From: Termitomyces sp. T153
Lineage: Eukaryota > Basidiomycota > Agaricomycetes > Agaricales > Lyophyllaceae
NCBI GenBank assembly: GCA_018296165.2
Contig: JACKQL020000098.1
Coordinates: 1-64,000, forward strand
DNA length: 64,000 nt
Direction: 5' to 3'
Made by a program: the position numbers and the translations under genes. Positions 48,601-62,500 of the stretch are shown here, piece after piece; position 1 is the stretch's first letter; each line of letters opens with the position of its first letter. The notes below the pieces were generated by a model. That model saw nothing but the letters and a program-made list of their open reading frames with translations. It ran no database searches and had not been told where the DNA came from.

Positions 48601-49530
48601 CATTGATAACCTTTTGACAAGAAGAGCTTTTGATGAAACGTTTTGACTTGCTCAGTATAGCCATCTCAATCGCGTTTCCCACTCGCTCCTCCAAGTCATC
48701 GTCTCTGTCCAATCGAGCTTGCTCAAGGACAAGAGGATCTGCACCATTATAGACAGGCCATGTCGTCGTGAGCGCCCGTGTCAGCGCAAGCATACTGTTT
48801 CCGTAGATGTCTCTGTTTCCGTAGTCGCGGAATGTGCGAATGGCGAGGATCTCACAGAGAGCAGCCCGGGATTGAGACACCGTTGCGGTGAGTATGTTGT
48901 CGTCTCGGAGGAAGTGAACGCGGTTGAGAAGGAAACAGAAGACGATGGAGTAGTTGCCGTTGCGCTGGATGGCCAAGTATTTCTCAACCAGGGGCTGAAC
49001 AAGGGTGTATGTTATATCGGGCGCTGTGAGCTGGATGGTTCTCCGTGTCAATTAGCTTCTGAGACAAGTGCCAATTCAACTTACAGCATTGAAGGTCAAA
49101 GGAGTATCTAGAAGGTCGGGTAAGGTGGTATTGCAAACCAACAGATATGTCACGCACCGATGTAGTACTTTGGCAAGCAAAACAGAAGCAATTAGCGCCG
49201 TTTCTTAATCCTGACTGAAATGCATGGTTTCGATGCAAACGTGACCACAGTACGATTTCACACCGTACACGACGAGAGCTAAACCTTGGCGGAAGAAATA
49301 GTAGCTTACCAGTATATCCTAGCAAGTTTAGGGGAATCTTAGCGAAAAGATAAGGATAAGCTACTAGGGACGCACCCTCCTGATAAGATGGATGATTGGG
49401 TAGACAGTAGTGGCCTCGACATCCTCTCTGGAGCGCGGGGAAGGGTTAGGGAGACCTAGAGTCAAGGGTAAGTGAAGCATGCTTACGGCCGCAGCAAGGG
49501 CTCGTGTTCATCGGGCTGAGATTCGGACAT
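45634..49530 (-). CDS. YVC1: Vacuolar TRP cation channel Yvc1 (TRPY)
   Basis: Calcium-release channel of the vacuolar membrane, opened by calcium, stretch and lipids. The minus-strand gene has many exons, starting at 49530 with MSESQPDEHEPLLRP then a GTAAGC intron. N-terminal family blocks are VEATTVYPIIHLIR, TAPDITYTLVQPLVEKY, LCEILAIRTFRDY, and NAIEMAILSKSKRFIKSSSCQKVINAIW. Hydrophobic segments typical of the channel follow: ILFILFVIAIEVSERD, PEVIFMIYSLGFTLERVA, ELGIDFLAVIACLLFPR, and the pore-side TLKDNLMVLSLRAMMTQFTV plus FCFGGFLYALWT. The last exon is cytosolic and starts LSKIFEIEEEFESALDTSDA, a conserved post-channel helix. It continues serine-rich and closes with a coiled coil (RRLDEMEKRQERIEELLKQI). 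Not every internal splice site was fixed. It diverges from MBP1. Confidence 0.87.
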
Positions 49531-49817
49531 GAAGGCTGTTGTGGGTGTATTCGCTTGCTACCCTCCGATGAATCACAGCGCGCTTGCGCCTCCGACAGCG
49601 CGTTTTCTGACGAGAAAGAAAAGTGGATTTAAGCCACAAACCGTGCTGTGATGAGTTGGATTAGAAAATTTTCTTGCCCTGGGTAGCCTATGGCGAATTA
49701 TACTCATACTGCTTGGTATTTGCAGAGTTTCCAAAAGTCGTTTGAAGTTGCGCAGAGATTGGAACTCCGCCATACGCGTCGTCGCGTGACCTGAGACCCG
49801 GCGCTCTGCTCTCCACC
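49531..49817. promoter_or_regulatory. Divergent promoter region YVC1/MBP1
   Basis: A region of 287 bases between two divergent start codons. It holds an MCB box (next entry), GCGCGTTTT near 49598 and other CGCG words. Confidence 0.5.
49774..49779 (+). promoter_or_regulatory. MCB box (ACGCGT) in the MBP1 promoter
   Basis: ACGCGT, the known binding core of MBF, whose DNA-binding subunit is Mbp1, lies 39 bases before the MBP1 start codon. It is followed closely by TCGCGTGAC. This suggests that MBP1 may regulate itself, but a six-base word can occur by chance. Confidence 0.45.
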
Positions 49818-52634
49818 ATGCAGGCTGGCCCACGACCCCCCGGCAGCACCCAGCCTCCCGTCAAAATATACAATGCAGTCTACTCATCTGTCCAGGTCTG
49901 TCCTCCTCACCCTGTTCTATACAGCGGTTAACGCGCTTGTGTCGCTCTAGGTATATGAGTGCATGGTCAGAGGTATCGCCGTCATGCGTAGGCGGAATGA
50001 CTCCTACGTGAACGCGACTCAGATCCTCAAGGTGGCTGGGGTGGACAAAGGCCGCCGCACAAAAATCTTGGAGAAGGAGATATTGCCTGGGAAACACGAA
50101 ATAGTCCAGGGTGGCTACGGCAAATATCAGGGAACTTGGTACGCGTACAATACATGGCTTTCCTATCAAGTCTAACGCTTTGCTCGACGTGCAACAGGAT
50201 TCCGCTCGAGAAGGGTCGTGAAATTGCTGAGCAGTATGGCGTCGCGCCATTGTTATCACCCCTCTTTGACTTTACGCCGTCTACAAGTTCCCTATCTACT
50301 CTTCCTGTTGGTACATCCGGTGGTACAGCGTCACCCCGGCCTCTTTCTGCTGCTTCCTCTTACTCAAGTATTGGTCAGACCGGCAATTACATCTCCTCAA
50401 TGCCCTCCGCCCTGGCGCCCCCACCAATCATGCCTGGCTCCGCCCTCCGACTCCTTAATCAAGGACGCGCACAAGGTCTATTTACGCCCTCCACTTCGAA
50501 TTTAAGCCCTTCATCCCGGACTGGGTTTGCCTCCCCATCATTCTCCGGCTATGGTAACGTGTCCTCCCAAACGCCGCCCCCATCGTCTTCCCTCAAACGG
50601 AACCGCTCAGAGGCAGATGTAGAATTTGGGAGCCGTGCTTCCAGTCATTTCTCCTCTTTCCAATCTTCACAACTAGCTCCTCTCGATTCGGCCCCGGACA
50701 TTCAAATGAGTGACCGATCACGGCCACCATCCACCGGACCTTACGCGAACGGAGAAGATGGCCCATCTCCAGCGAAGCGTGCACGCACAGACGCGTCAAC
50801 TTCCTCCCAAATCTCTTGGCAACTACCGCAGCGCAACCAGACACAATCCCTGCCATCTCTCCGGGACACGCGTTACACGTCACAAGTCGGCGCAAATGGT
50901 GCATCACGACCGCCAAGTGCTCTCTCTGGACAGCCAATTGCATCTCCTGACCTTGAAACTCACGTAACACGTTTTTCTTCGAAGCCATTGATACCACGCT
51001 TAGTGGACCCCTCAGCGCCACTGAGAGATACGCGACGCGCTGCTGTTGTTGCAGCGATTTGCCAGCGCGATGATCCCGCCCCTGTCCTCGACCTCCTACG
51101 CGAGATCACGTCCGCCCAAGTGCCAAGCCAGAACACTCCTCAAAATGGACTGGATGTCGATATAGTCATTGATGACCAAGGACACACGGCTCTTCACGTC
51201 GCTGCAAGCCTTGCACGTCAGGATGTAGTGGAAAGCCTCATTAGTCATGGTGCTGACATTCACCGTGGTAACTATCTTGGTGAAACGCCACTTATACGTG
51301 CGTGCCTTGCGACTGCCAATGCAGATCAACAGACATTCAATACTCTGGTATCTACTCTTCATCCTTCCATCCGCACCCTTGATACATCACGCAAGTCTGT
51401 CATCCACCATGTTGTCTCCCTTGCGGGCGTCAGCGGGAGGGCAATCTCAGCGCGATACTACCTAGAGCAAATATTCATGTGGATCGCACACCATCAGGGA
51501 GGCGACTTCAAATCGCTTGTGGATTTACAAGATGAACATGGTGATACCGCATTGAATATTGCTGCCCGGGTGGGGAACAGAAGTATGGTCAGAACGTTGT
51601 TGGATGTCGGTGCCAACCGAATATTACCGAATAAGTTGGGTTTGAGGCCTGGCGATTTTGGAGTTGAGACAGAGGTGAGAAGGGAAGATAGTCCTTTACC
51701 TCTTTTGTTCTAACTTTGAACAGGAATTGAGTGGTGGCCCACGGGCTGAGGATCTTCTTGCTAATCTTCGTACAGGACCACCGGCTCCGGTCCAGAAGAG
51801 TCAGGATGTTATTGCAGGTGAATATCTCTGCTCTGGTTTTCCAAAAGATCGTTTGTATATTTGTAACAGACATGACAACGATGATACAAAGTCTGAGTTC
51901 CGACTTCCAGAGCGAAGTCAAAACAAAGCAGGATACGCTTGATGTCACACAAGCTCACTTGCGTGCTGCAACGCGTGAACTCGCTGAACAACGCAAACAA
52001 GTTGGCATGTGGCAAAGCCGCTGTGGCGAGCTTGATCAAATTACTCATCGCATGCGCAACGTCGAGAAGGCCATCGTTGATGAGGACCAGTTCGATTGGA
52101 CCGGTCGGACGGATTTGGAGGGAAATGACGCTCGAGACACCGCGGGTCCGGCATTCCAGTGGCGCGGCTTGAACTCGACGATGGTCGGTATAGGTGGGTC
52201 GGTGGACATCTCATTCAACGTCGATGTGGAGCCCCCGATACCCATTGTGGACTCTCCTGCAGCTTTGATTCGATTGAGAAGATTGAAGATCTGGCATTTG
52301 AGGATGGAGGAGCTGATGAAGGCGAGACTGAAGACGTTGCAAGGTGCGAGTGCGGAGAAGGAGTATCAGTGCAAGAAGATTATTTCGCTATGCACTGGTA
52401 TCCCGATTGACAGAGTTGAAGGGGTCAGTCTTGTATTCTTAATGCCTGTATGGATATATCGTCTGACTTTCTTTACAGATGTTGGAGAACCTCGTCATTG
52501 CTGTTGAAAGTGAGACACAGGGAGCGGACATTGGCCGCCTTTCTGGTTTCATGCAGAAGGCCCGTATATACCATTGCGATGCAATGTCAAGCCATCCTAA
52601 TAACGATTTTTAGGTCCGCGATGGAATTATCTAG
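49818..52634 (+). CDS. MBP1: APSES/ankyrin cell-cycle transcription factor Mbp1
   Basis: DNA-binding subunit of MBF, the G1/S transcription activator. It starts at [20 protein letters not shown]; the next exon continues [20 protein letters not shown]. The APSES/KilA-N domain covers about residues 15-105 ([31 protein letters not shown]). A long Ser/Pro-rich linker carries a basic KRARTD patch. Ankyrin repeats span about residues 415-570 ([40 protein letters not shown]). A coiled coil follows ([18 protein letters not shown]), then the conserved C-terminal region for partner binding ([43 protein letters not shown]). The last few residues depend on the final intron. VRDGII with a stop at 52632-52634 needs a GC donor; a GT donor four bases later would give a different short tail ending near 52648. 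Confidence 0.9.
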
Positions 52635-52778
52635 GAAAACTTTTCTGAGATTCCTCGTAAATAACATCGGACTAGGAGTCGAATTGGACTCTGCTCTGAA
52701 CGATTGTAATATGCTGCTCACGACTTTCGGATGGTTTAAACAAATGTTTTGATTATGTTTATAATCACTACTGCCCTG

Positions 52779-54752
52779 TTATACATCCTCTGGAGCAAAA
52801 AGCTGGAAATTACGATTGTATGTACCCGATGCAATGAGGCTACCGTCAGATGAGATATCCACCGACATGACCTTCCCCGCATCCGTAGAAAGCGTCCGCA
52901 ACAGCTGCCAGTCATCTGCACTCCATAATTTGACAAGGCCATCATAACCTGCGCTCGCGAAGAAGAGCCCAGACCGATATTTCCATTCTTCCAACAATGT
53001 TGCGGCAGTGTCCCTTGGTGGCGTGTCGTTTGACTTGTCAGCGTCAGCACCGTCCATGTCAATGTCGTTCGGGGGTGGTGGTGTCACAGATTTGAAAAAG
53101 AGGTCGTTGGCGTAGAAGAAGCGAACGTCAGAAACATTTGATAGATGCGCTGGGATGGTGTAAAGAGATTTGAGAGATCGCATGTCCCATATGCGGATTG
53201 TATCGTCTCCTGCTCCGGTGGCAATTTGATACCTATAGAGAAGATGTGTTGAATAACAAAGTTGAAGTGGAACGTAAGAGAATCATCCGAACCCGTTGGG
53301 CGAAAACCCAATCGAGAATATGCTCTGGACGTGTCCGTCGAGGACCATGGCTGTTCTTCCTGTCCGTAGGTCCCACACACGACCGATAGCATCAAGGCCT
53401 CTGTCATAACGATTGTCAATCAGCTCTATCAAAAGTGTACGGGATGTCATACCCAGATGCAGCCAATGCACCATCTATTTGGAAATCCACACAATACACT
53501 TCCTTTGAATGACCTTCTTGTAGAAGGAGTTCTTGAGAGGTGTTGACATCCCATAGACGCCACGTCGTGTCGAAGCTTGCACTCGCAACGTAGTTCCCGG
53601 ATGGATGGAAAGCCACACGACATACACGATCCTGGTGGCCTTTCATGACTGATATGGGCGACTCACTTGCAGGCAGCTCTGAGTTATAAAGTCAAGAAAA
53701 GTGAACTGTGAACGGACGTACCTCTCCAATGACCACAAATTGACATTTCCTTCACCAGCACCACTTGCAAGATTAACCAATCCCTTTTCCTGAGTCAATG
53801 TTGCCTGAGGATGCCATGCAACACCTCCTACACGATCTTCGTGCCCTGGGATTGTCCTTGTTTCAATTGGAGGCCAGGGTAAGAATGGTATAACAGACCT
53901 CGCAAAGTTCGAATTGGGGTACATGCAGGAACATTCCACAATTTGACTGTACCAGACCAACTTCCAGTTGCAAGAATTTCGTTATTGGGAGCAAACCGTA
54001 CTTGCGAAATTGGCCGTTCGTCACCGATTTGTGAACCAAGATTAACAAATTTCTGAACCAGTTTAGTCTTGCAAACCGTACAAGCAGCTTACTTACTCAC
54101 TTTGACTTCGTTGAAAACTCTTTTCCGTATGTCAACAATACGACCGAGAGCCATTCTGCTATCTAACCGCTGTTGGGCGACGCGCTTTTGAGCTCTGTCA
54201 AGGAAACGAGAGTAAACCGTAGTAAGCACCTTGGCCTTTATTTATCGTTAGGACAAATCCAACCTAGGCAAGGAATACTCCGCTATCCGTCTCCGTGCTT
54301 CCAAAAGCTCTAGTGAACCTGGAGAATAAAATTCTTCCTCCTATAGGAAGTCATCTTCCAAACGTCGTCAAACTATGGACTATACACGTACCTCCTCATC
54401 ACCCTCTGATGAAGACTCCTCATCCACATGCATAGCCTCGTCTCCTCTTGCTGCATTAATTTGTGATAGAACATAAATGAGACGGTCTCGACGATCTGCA
54501 GCCTAGAGTCCCTCGATCAACGATAACCCAAGAGACCGGATAGATACATACACGTTCACCAAAAAGAGTTATAGGTTCTCCTATCTCTCGCAAACGCGCT
54601 TTAACACGGTTGTCGTCCGTCGGGACAGCCATGCTTCGAGCTTTCTTTTTGCGTTCGAGTTCATCGAGAATGACTCTGTTCTCCAATTTTGCCCGTTCTG
54701 AAGCATAGTGGGAGCTATCGGTCATAAGAGTGTCATAAGTGAGTTCAGCCAT
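52779..54752 (-). CDS. PRP4: U4/U6 snRNP WD40 protein Prp4
   Basis: Component of the U4/U6.U5 tri-snRNP, needed for spliceosome assembly in the nucleus. Minus-strand multi-exon gene starting [19 protein letters not shown] at 54752. The SFM (splicing factor motif) is seen as [17 protein letters not shown]. An acidic segment and a basic helix follow ([40 protein letters not shown]). Seven WD repeats come next: [109 protein letters not shown] and [20 protein letters not shown]. The protein ends FQLFAPEDV. One WD blade carries an acidic insert ([12 protein letters not shown]). It lies 43 bases downstream of a same-strand small gene. Confidence 0.92.
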
Positions 54753-54795
54753 AGTGTGCAAGATTGATTTGCAGCAGCTGGAGAAAGTAAGCGCT

Positions 54796-55272
54796 CTAGT
54801 TCGAAGGGGTCACCTTCGTGATTTCTCTCGTACTGTTTGAAAATGAAGGCACCGCCAAATACCGGGGATCAATCAGTTCGGTTATCTCGGCTTTTAATCC
54901 AATTGATTCCATTTCTATTCCAATTTCTTTCAGTGTCATGTAGAGCTCGGTTTTGGAAAGATTGGAATCCGTCTGGAGTAGAATTGTGACTTGAAAGAAC
55001 GGATATGCTGCCTTAGCTTGATGCGTTAACATATGCGTTACTATCTCAATTGTCTCCGGGTCATGGATTCTCCGAGAAAGCGCAAATGCTTCCGTCTCTA
55101 CCCGCGGTGAAGTCAAACGAGATTCACGACGAAGTACATATCTAGAGCGAAAATATGATGAAGTGTCGTTAGTAACCAATACGTTTTGTAATGGGATTTC
55201 TGGCGGACGTATGAGCAACCATTGTGAGGGTGATGGACTATTTATCATTTTGATTCGCCACTTCCAAGACAT
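54796..55272 (-). CDS. Small conserved-looking protein, function unknown
   Basis: A single frame of 477 bases, or 158 residues, from the ATG at 55272 ([18 protein letters not shown]) to TAG. The sequence has normal codon-like character and an amphipathic pattern: [51 protein letters not shown] and [21 protein letters not shown] recognise no family. The basic N-terminus could be a mitochondrial targeting signal, though this is only a guess. It shares a very short divergent gap with the CBK1 gene and stops 43 bases before the PRP4 start codon on the same strand. A small intron near its end (GTGACC...CTCCAG) could instead extend it slightly, into the PRP4 start. Confidence 0.6.
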   Translation of the reverse strand: MSWKWRIKMINSPSPSQWLLIRPPEIPLQNVLVTNDTSSYFRSRYVLRRESRLTSPRVETEAFALSRRIHDPETIEIVTHMLTHQAKAAYPFFQVTILLQTDSNLSKTELYMTLKEIGIEMESIGLKAEITELIDPRYLAVPSFSNSTREITKVTPSN

Positions 55273-55323
55273 CACTGCCCTAGGCCTGATCTACAACTCA
55301 CTTCCGCCCGCTTTACCCTCCCA

Positions 55324-57274
<1,951 letters not shown>

Positions 57275-57876
57275 GCTCTGCGATTATACTGCGATCATTC
57301 TGCGCTCCTGCTTTGAGGATCCTCTGGAAGGACTCAACTCACATTATAGTGTGCGTAGGATTGTATTAATATAGATAATCGACGGATCGCATGAACGCAA
57401 TGGTACATATAACGATTGATATTGTCCGGGGAAACCGTGTACTGATCACCGGTGGATCGCCCTGGTTTGCCATGCAGACGCGGCCGACGACAGCCCGACG
57501 ACGAATAAGATTCACGCGGGGGTGGCGCACCTGCCGATTGAACGTGTGAGATCCAAACTGAGCATTGTTTACAAAGTTGCATTAGCACACCTTGTCTACG
57601 CCTGGAAGACAAAGATAATGCTCGTAGGAATAAATATGTTCCTCGTTCCCCGTATATTCGATCCGTCAACAAGACTTACAGAATCGACATGTTTCAAGTT
57701 GTCACACGGGCCGGGCGAGGTCCGCATAGCGGCGTTCCTGGATCCCAAGCTCTTGTGCAGGTCATCTGCCTTCTCGCATCACGATGTCTCATGAATCCAA
57801 TATCATTATGGAATTCGAAGAAAACCCTCTTTTTAGCATCGCTACCCCGCGGTGTCTGTCTAGCTAGATCTTCATT
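57275..57876. other. Intergenic region CBK1 to dehydrogenase
   Basis: About 600 bases of 3' flank and promoter. The frames present (57334-57672 minus, 57522-57794 plus) show no domain. A TATA-like TATTATGG precedes the next start weakly. Confidence 0.5.
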
Positions 57877-59371
57877 ATGTCTAACATCAGCTTAGAAAGC
57901 GGCAATGCTGCCATTTACGACCCTCGAAAGGTGCTTCAGCATCCTCAATTCCGTGTTCTTGTGGAAGGTGAGAAGCCGTCCAAGGATGCCAACATCGCCG
58001 CCTTTTACAACCCCGCCCACGAAATCCATCTCGTCGAGAAGCCCCGTCCTGTCCCTGGACCTGGTCAGGTTCTTGTCCATGTCCGCGCCACGGGTATCTG
58101 CGGGTGCGTTTGGTGTAGTACAGCCCGCGATGACCACAGAACCCTGATCAGACTGTTAGATCTGACGTTCACTTCTGGCAACATGGACGCATCGGTGACT
58201 CTATGGTTGTCTCCGACGAGGTAACATATTTAGATTTATTTCCTTTGCTTCTACTAACCCTGTGGATTAAGTGTGGTTCAGGTCATGAGTCTGCAGGCGA
58301 AGTGGTTGAGGTTGGTGAGGGTGTTACCGAATGGAAAGTTGGTAAGATTGGACTAGTACACTCTTCATATGCGATGTTGATTATACCTCTTATAGGCGAC
58401 CGTGTCGCCATCGAAGCAGGTGTTCCCTGCTCGCAACCTGCCTGTGATGCCTGCCGCACAGGAAGGTACAACGCCTGCCCTAATGTCGTCTTCTTCTCCA
58501 CCCCTCCTTTTCACGGTCTGTCAGGTCACAGTGTCGCCGCAGAAGATAAATCTCACACTTGAGCACAGGAACCCTGACGAGGTGGCATCTACACCCAGCT
58601 CAGTGGTTGCATCGTCTCCCCGATAATGTAAGCTTCGAGGAGGGTGCTCTCTGTGAACCTTTGGCTGTTGCCTTGGCTGGCATTGAACGATCCGGTCTTC
58701 GCCTCGGTGACCCTGTTCTCATCTGGTACGTTTTTCTACCTGATCTTCCTGATGAAAGATTTCATATCACACCCTTTGTTATTCAGTGGCGCTGGTCCCA
58801 TTGGTCTCGTTTCCCTGCTGTCTGCCCGAGCTGCTGGTGCAGAACCAATAATCATCACCGATCTCTTCCAAAGGCGCCTTGACTTCGCCAAGGATCTGGT
58901 CCCCGGTGTCCGCACTATTCTCATCCAGCGCAATTCTTCGCCCAAGGAGCAGGCTGAGCGGATCAAGACTGCTGCTGCTGTACCATTGGCTGTCGCTCTT
59001 GAGTGCACTGGTGTCGAGAGCAGCATTCACACTGCTGTCTATTCCATGAAGTTTGGTGCAAAGGTCTTCATCATTGGTGTCGGAAAGAGCGAGCAAGAGG
59101 TCAGCGATCTCATTTCTAGTAGTTTTCAGTTCTTTCTGACGCTTGCATTTTTCAGTTTCCTTTCATGCATCTTAGTGCCAACGAGATAGACGTTAGCTTA
59201 CAGTACCGCTATGCCAACCAATATCCAAAAGCTATCCGCCTCGTCAACGGTGGTTTAATCAACCTCAAGCCTCTCGTCACCCACAAGTTCGCGCTTGAGG
59301 ATGCTGTGAAGGCTTTCCACGTTGCGGCCGATCCTTCTCAGGGAGCTATTAAGGTTCAGATCGTCGACTAA
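57877..59371 (+). CDS. Zinc-dependent polyol dehydrogenase (L-arabinitol/xylitol/sorbitol type)
   Basis: Medium-chain dehydrogenase that would oxidise a sugar alcohol to a ketose with NAD in the cytosol, as in pentose catabolism. The start is [18 protein letters not shown]. Catalytic zinc ligands lie in ATGICGSDVHFW (Cys) and [14 protein letters not shown] (His, Glu). The structural zinc loop is [17 protein letters not shown]. The substrate-side segment is [18 protein letters not shown], the Rossmann motif is [11 protein letters not shown], and the D of [16 protein letters not shown] suggests NAD preference. The C-terminal half has [20 protein letters not shown] and [13 protein letters not shown], which read most like L-arabinitol 4-dehydrogenase or sorbitol dehydrogenase relatives. 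Introns of about 50 bases interrupt the gene, for example between the ICG and SDVHFW codons. Exact substrate cannot be settled by eye. Confidence 0.87.
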
Positions 59372-59545
59372 GCATGATGAAAAAGGAAAGTCTGCTTGTA
59401 CATATTCTTAGTGGTTCTCTAGGGTTCTTGTTTTACTAGTGATACTAATACACTGCTTTCTGTTCGAATAAGTAATGACTAGAACAAATTCTGGCTGAGA
59501 AAGTCTGCATAAAAGGAATCAAAAAGATACTTTGGATTCGGCAGA

Positions 59546-62500
59546 TCAGCCCCAACGCGGGTTGGGGCTTGACGGACCTGGTGCACTTTCTGTGCGGGCC
59601 CGTCGTGGCCAGCCGGAATCGACAGGCCTGGGCGCTTCATTTCCACGCGGTCGCCCTCTGCTCCCAAAACCTGTGCCGCGCCCTCCACGCGAATTCCGAC
59701 CTCCACGATCGTCGCGTTCATAAATCGTACCTGGTCCACTACCTCCTGGTCTATCCCACGATAACGGAGCATGACGCTGCGATGGTTGGTTCGATTGGGG
59801 TGTAGGTGGTGGCTGATACATTCCCCCTCTGTATCCATGACTATGTACATTGGTCTGCCAGGGTTGGCCGGAGTGTGAAGGATAGACTGAGGGTTGGTGT
59901 TGGGGAGGCATAATGGAAGGAGGAGGGGGAGGGGGAACTTGAGGCTGTGGTTGATTTGGGGGTGGTGGAAGGTTCGGAAGGGGAAAAGTGCCATTCGCGG
60001 TAAGCGTCTGGATCATGAGCTGAATTTGCTCTGGAGTTAGAGATGCGACTTCTGCTGCAATGGTTGACGGTAAAGGAGGCGCCGATGGTGACGCCTGAGG
60101 GAACAGTGGGGTATGTGCAGCTGGGATTGAAGGGGGTTGTAGTTGCGGTACTGGGGGAAAAGAAGGCATAGCAGGTGTTGGTGGTGTTGGTGGAGGGGCC
60201 AGCTTTCCTTTGTTGAGCACCCAAATCCCGATGAGAAGGTTGGTCTTTCGAAGTTTCGGCAGATGAAGTTCATCAAGCAACTCCATATATTCTGGCAAAG
60301 CATCACTTGATAACAGTGGAATGATATACAGTTCACGTCCTGGATGATGATCCTTCGGTTTCATACCCCAAGGAAATATAAGCCCGTGTCGTCTGTTACC
60401 CAAGCTAAGTTAACTGATGTAGAAATTGTCAAACAAGAAGAATTCACCCTTTTGCAATCAAAAAGTCACTAAGAATTTGGAAACCGACATCCCCGCCTTC
60501 TGGAATGGGCGAAAAAGCGACAGAAATGAGCTCTTTAGCGGAATTCATCCGCATTTGTAGAAGAAACTTGCTTGAATTATCCACCGGCACACGACCATCG
60601 ATACGGAGAAAATCAGTGGGGAATAACGTCTTCCAAAGCAGCGAATCATGTTCCAACGAACGTCCTCCCACCTGACGGGCATTGACAGCAACCTCTTGGG
60701 GAAAAGTAGAGTCCAGTGGCATGGATACCTATAAGGAATGAATAAGGCAAGATAAACTATAACAAAAAACCTTCAACCTTTCCGGTCCACACCTGTGGCA
60801 ATGCGTCGAAAGCTGCCTGTTGTGCCTCCGCTGAATTGGCACCAGAATCTTTCTCTTCCAGAAGCATATCGAAATCATAATCATCTGTCCCACCACCGCC
60901 TTCGACATCCATCAGTGCATCTTTGTCGTCGGCGACGGCCTTGGGAGACGAAGTAGAAGCTAATGGCACTTCAATTGGCGGTGGTGGAGGAGGCTCTGTT
61001 TTTGGAGCATTCCAAAGTGCATTGAGGTCGAACGACGAAGAGCGCGAAGGTTCAGATATCTGTGCGAGGGGCAAGACCTGTGTCGAAAGGATCGTAGATG
61101 AGTCGATGAGCCCCAAAGACGAGATTTTACTGTCGTCGATAGCGGTTTGTGGAGTCATGGGTGCTGTAGATGGGGACCCTGGATTTGCCGGAATGGCGGG
61201 TACCTCCTCATCAATATTGATGAAGTCCGCAAGATTCAATTCGGGCTCTGCAGTATCAACGAAAGGCTGGGTGAAAGTGGAGATCGTGGGACTGCTCTCG
61301 TTCAAGAACATGGTCGGAGACGAGGGAACTATTTCTCCAGGCAACAAGGCGTGAAGGGGGACAGCGGGGGGCGCACCCCAAGTTTGTTGAGGCTGCGCCA
61401 CGGTAGGTGATTCTGGTGGAACAGATACTGAAGCAGTCCGCTGTCGCGGCTGACTCTGAGTTCTCAGCCTCGCAAGACGCTCTCTGTCTCTCCTTTCCTC
61501 TTCCTCCTGGCGCGAACGCTCTTCATCCTGCGTGGTCATTACTGTTTCATGAACAGTCTCGATGTCCTCGAAACCCTTGTGTGTGATTTTGGCACGCGGT
61601 GCAGCAGTAGGCTTTAATATGGAATACGCCAAGGCTTCTTTCTCAGCAATTTTTATGGACTGCTTCGTCTCCTCGTTGGCTAAATCAGTCGAAGACATAA
61701 GAGAAATTTCTTTAGGTGTTATCTCAGCGGACACTATGCGCTGGTGAATGACGACGCGATCAACTTTGCTTAAATTAAATTGAAGCATGCGAAAACGATC
61801 CCTATGCACAATCAAATCGATGAGCTCGTACACTAAGAGAAATTACTTACTTGTAATTCGACCCAGCGTGGGGCTGACCAGACTTATCCAGCTCAGAGTA
61901 TATCTCGAATACACATCGCTCGAGCTCATCAGCAAATTGCTTAGATTCGTCCACTAACGCTGTCGTTTCTTCCTCTGACAATTCTTCCAGAGATTTCTGA
62001 ACTAGAGTGGTCTCACCACTCTCGTTCGTTGAGCGTACATGCGGATATCTGAGAAATACGTCCCGGAAAAGTTCCTCCAACTTTGTCAAACAGTATTTCC
62101 GTGTTGGATCATCAGTAGGATCTTTAGGATCTTGGGTATCGGATTTCTTCCTCTTAGGAGGGGGCGTATTCGTGGCGCGATTACTTTTGCGTTTCAAGGC
62201 ATTAGTGGGGGGTGGAGAGCCTATCCACTTTTTGATTCGATGGGAACGCGATTTTGCGTCATCGGATACTTCAGAATCGGATTCCGATGAATAAGACAGG
62301 CGACGCGGCGGGCGCTGAAAAGAGTTCAGCCTTCGAAAATCAAATCATTAACCGTAACGCACCTTCCCAGCACCTTTGCCCTGAATTCTCGGTGACTCCG
62401 CCACATATTCATCTTCACTGCCTTCGTCGTCAACTTCGGATTCAGAAGGAGGGGGTTCGACGGGGCTGTCTCGTCTGATCCTTTTCGCGGCTGGTCCCTT

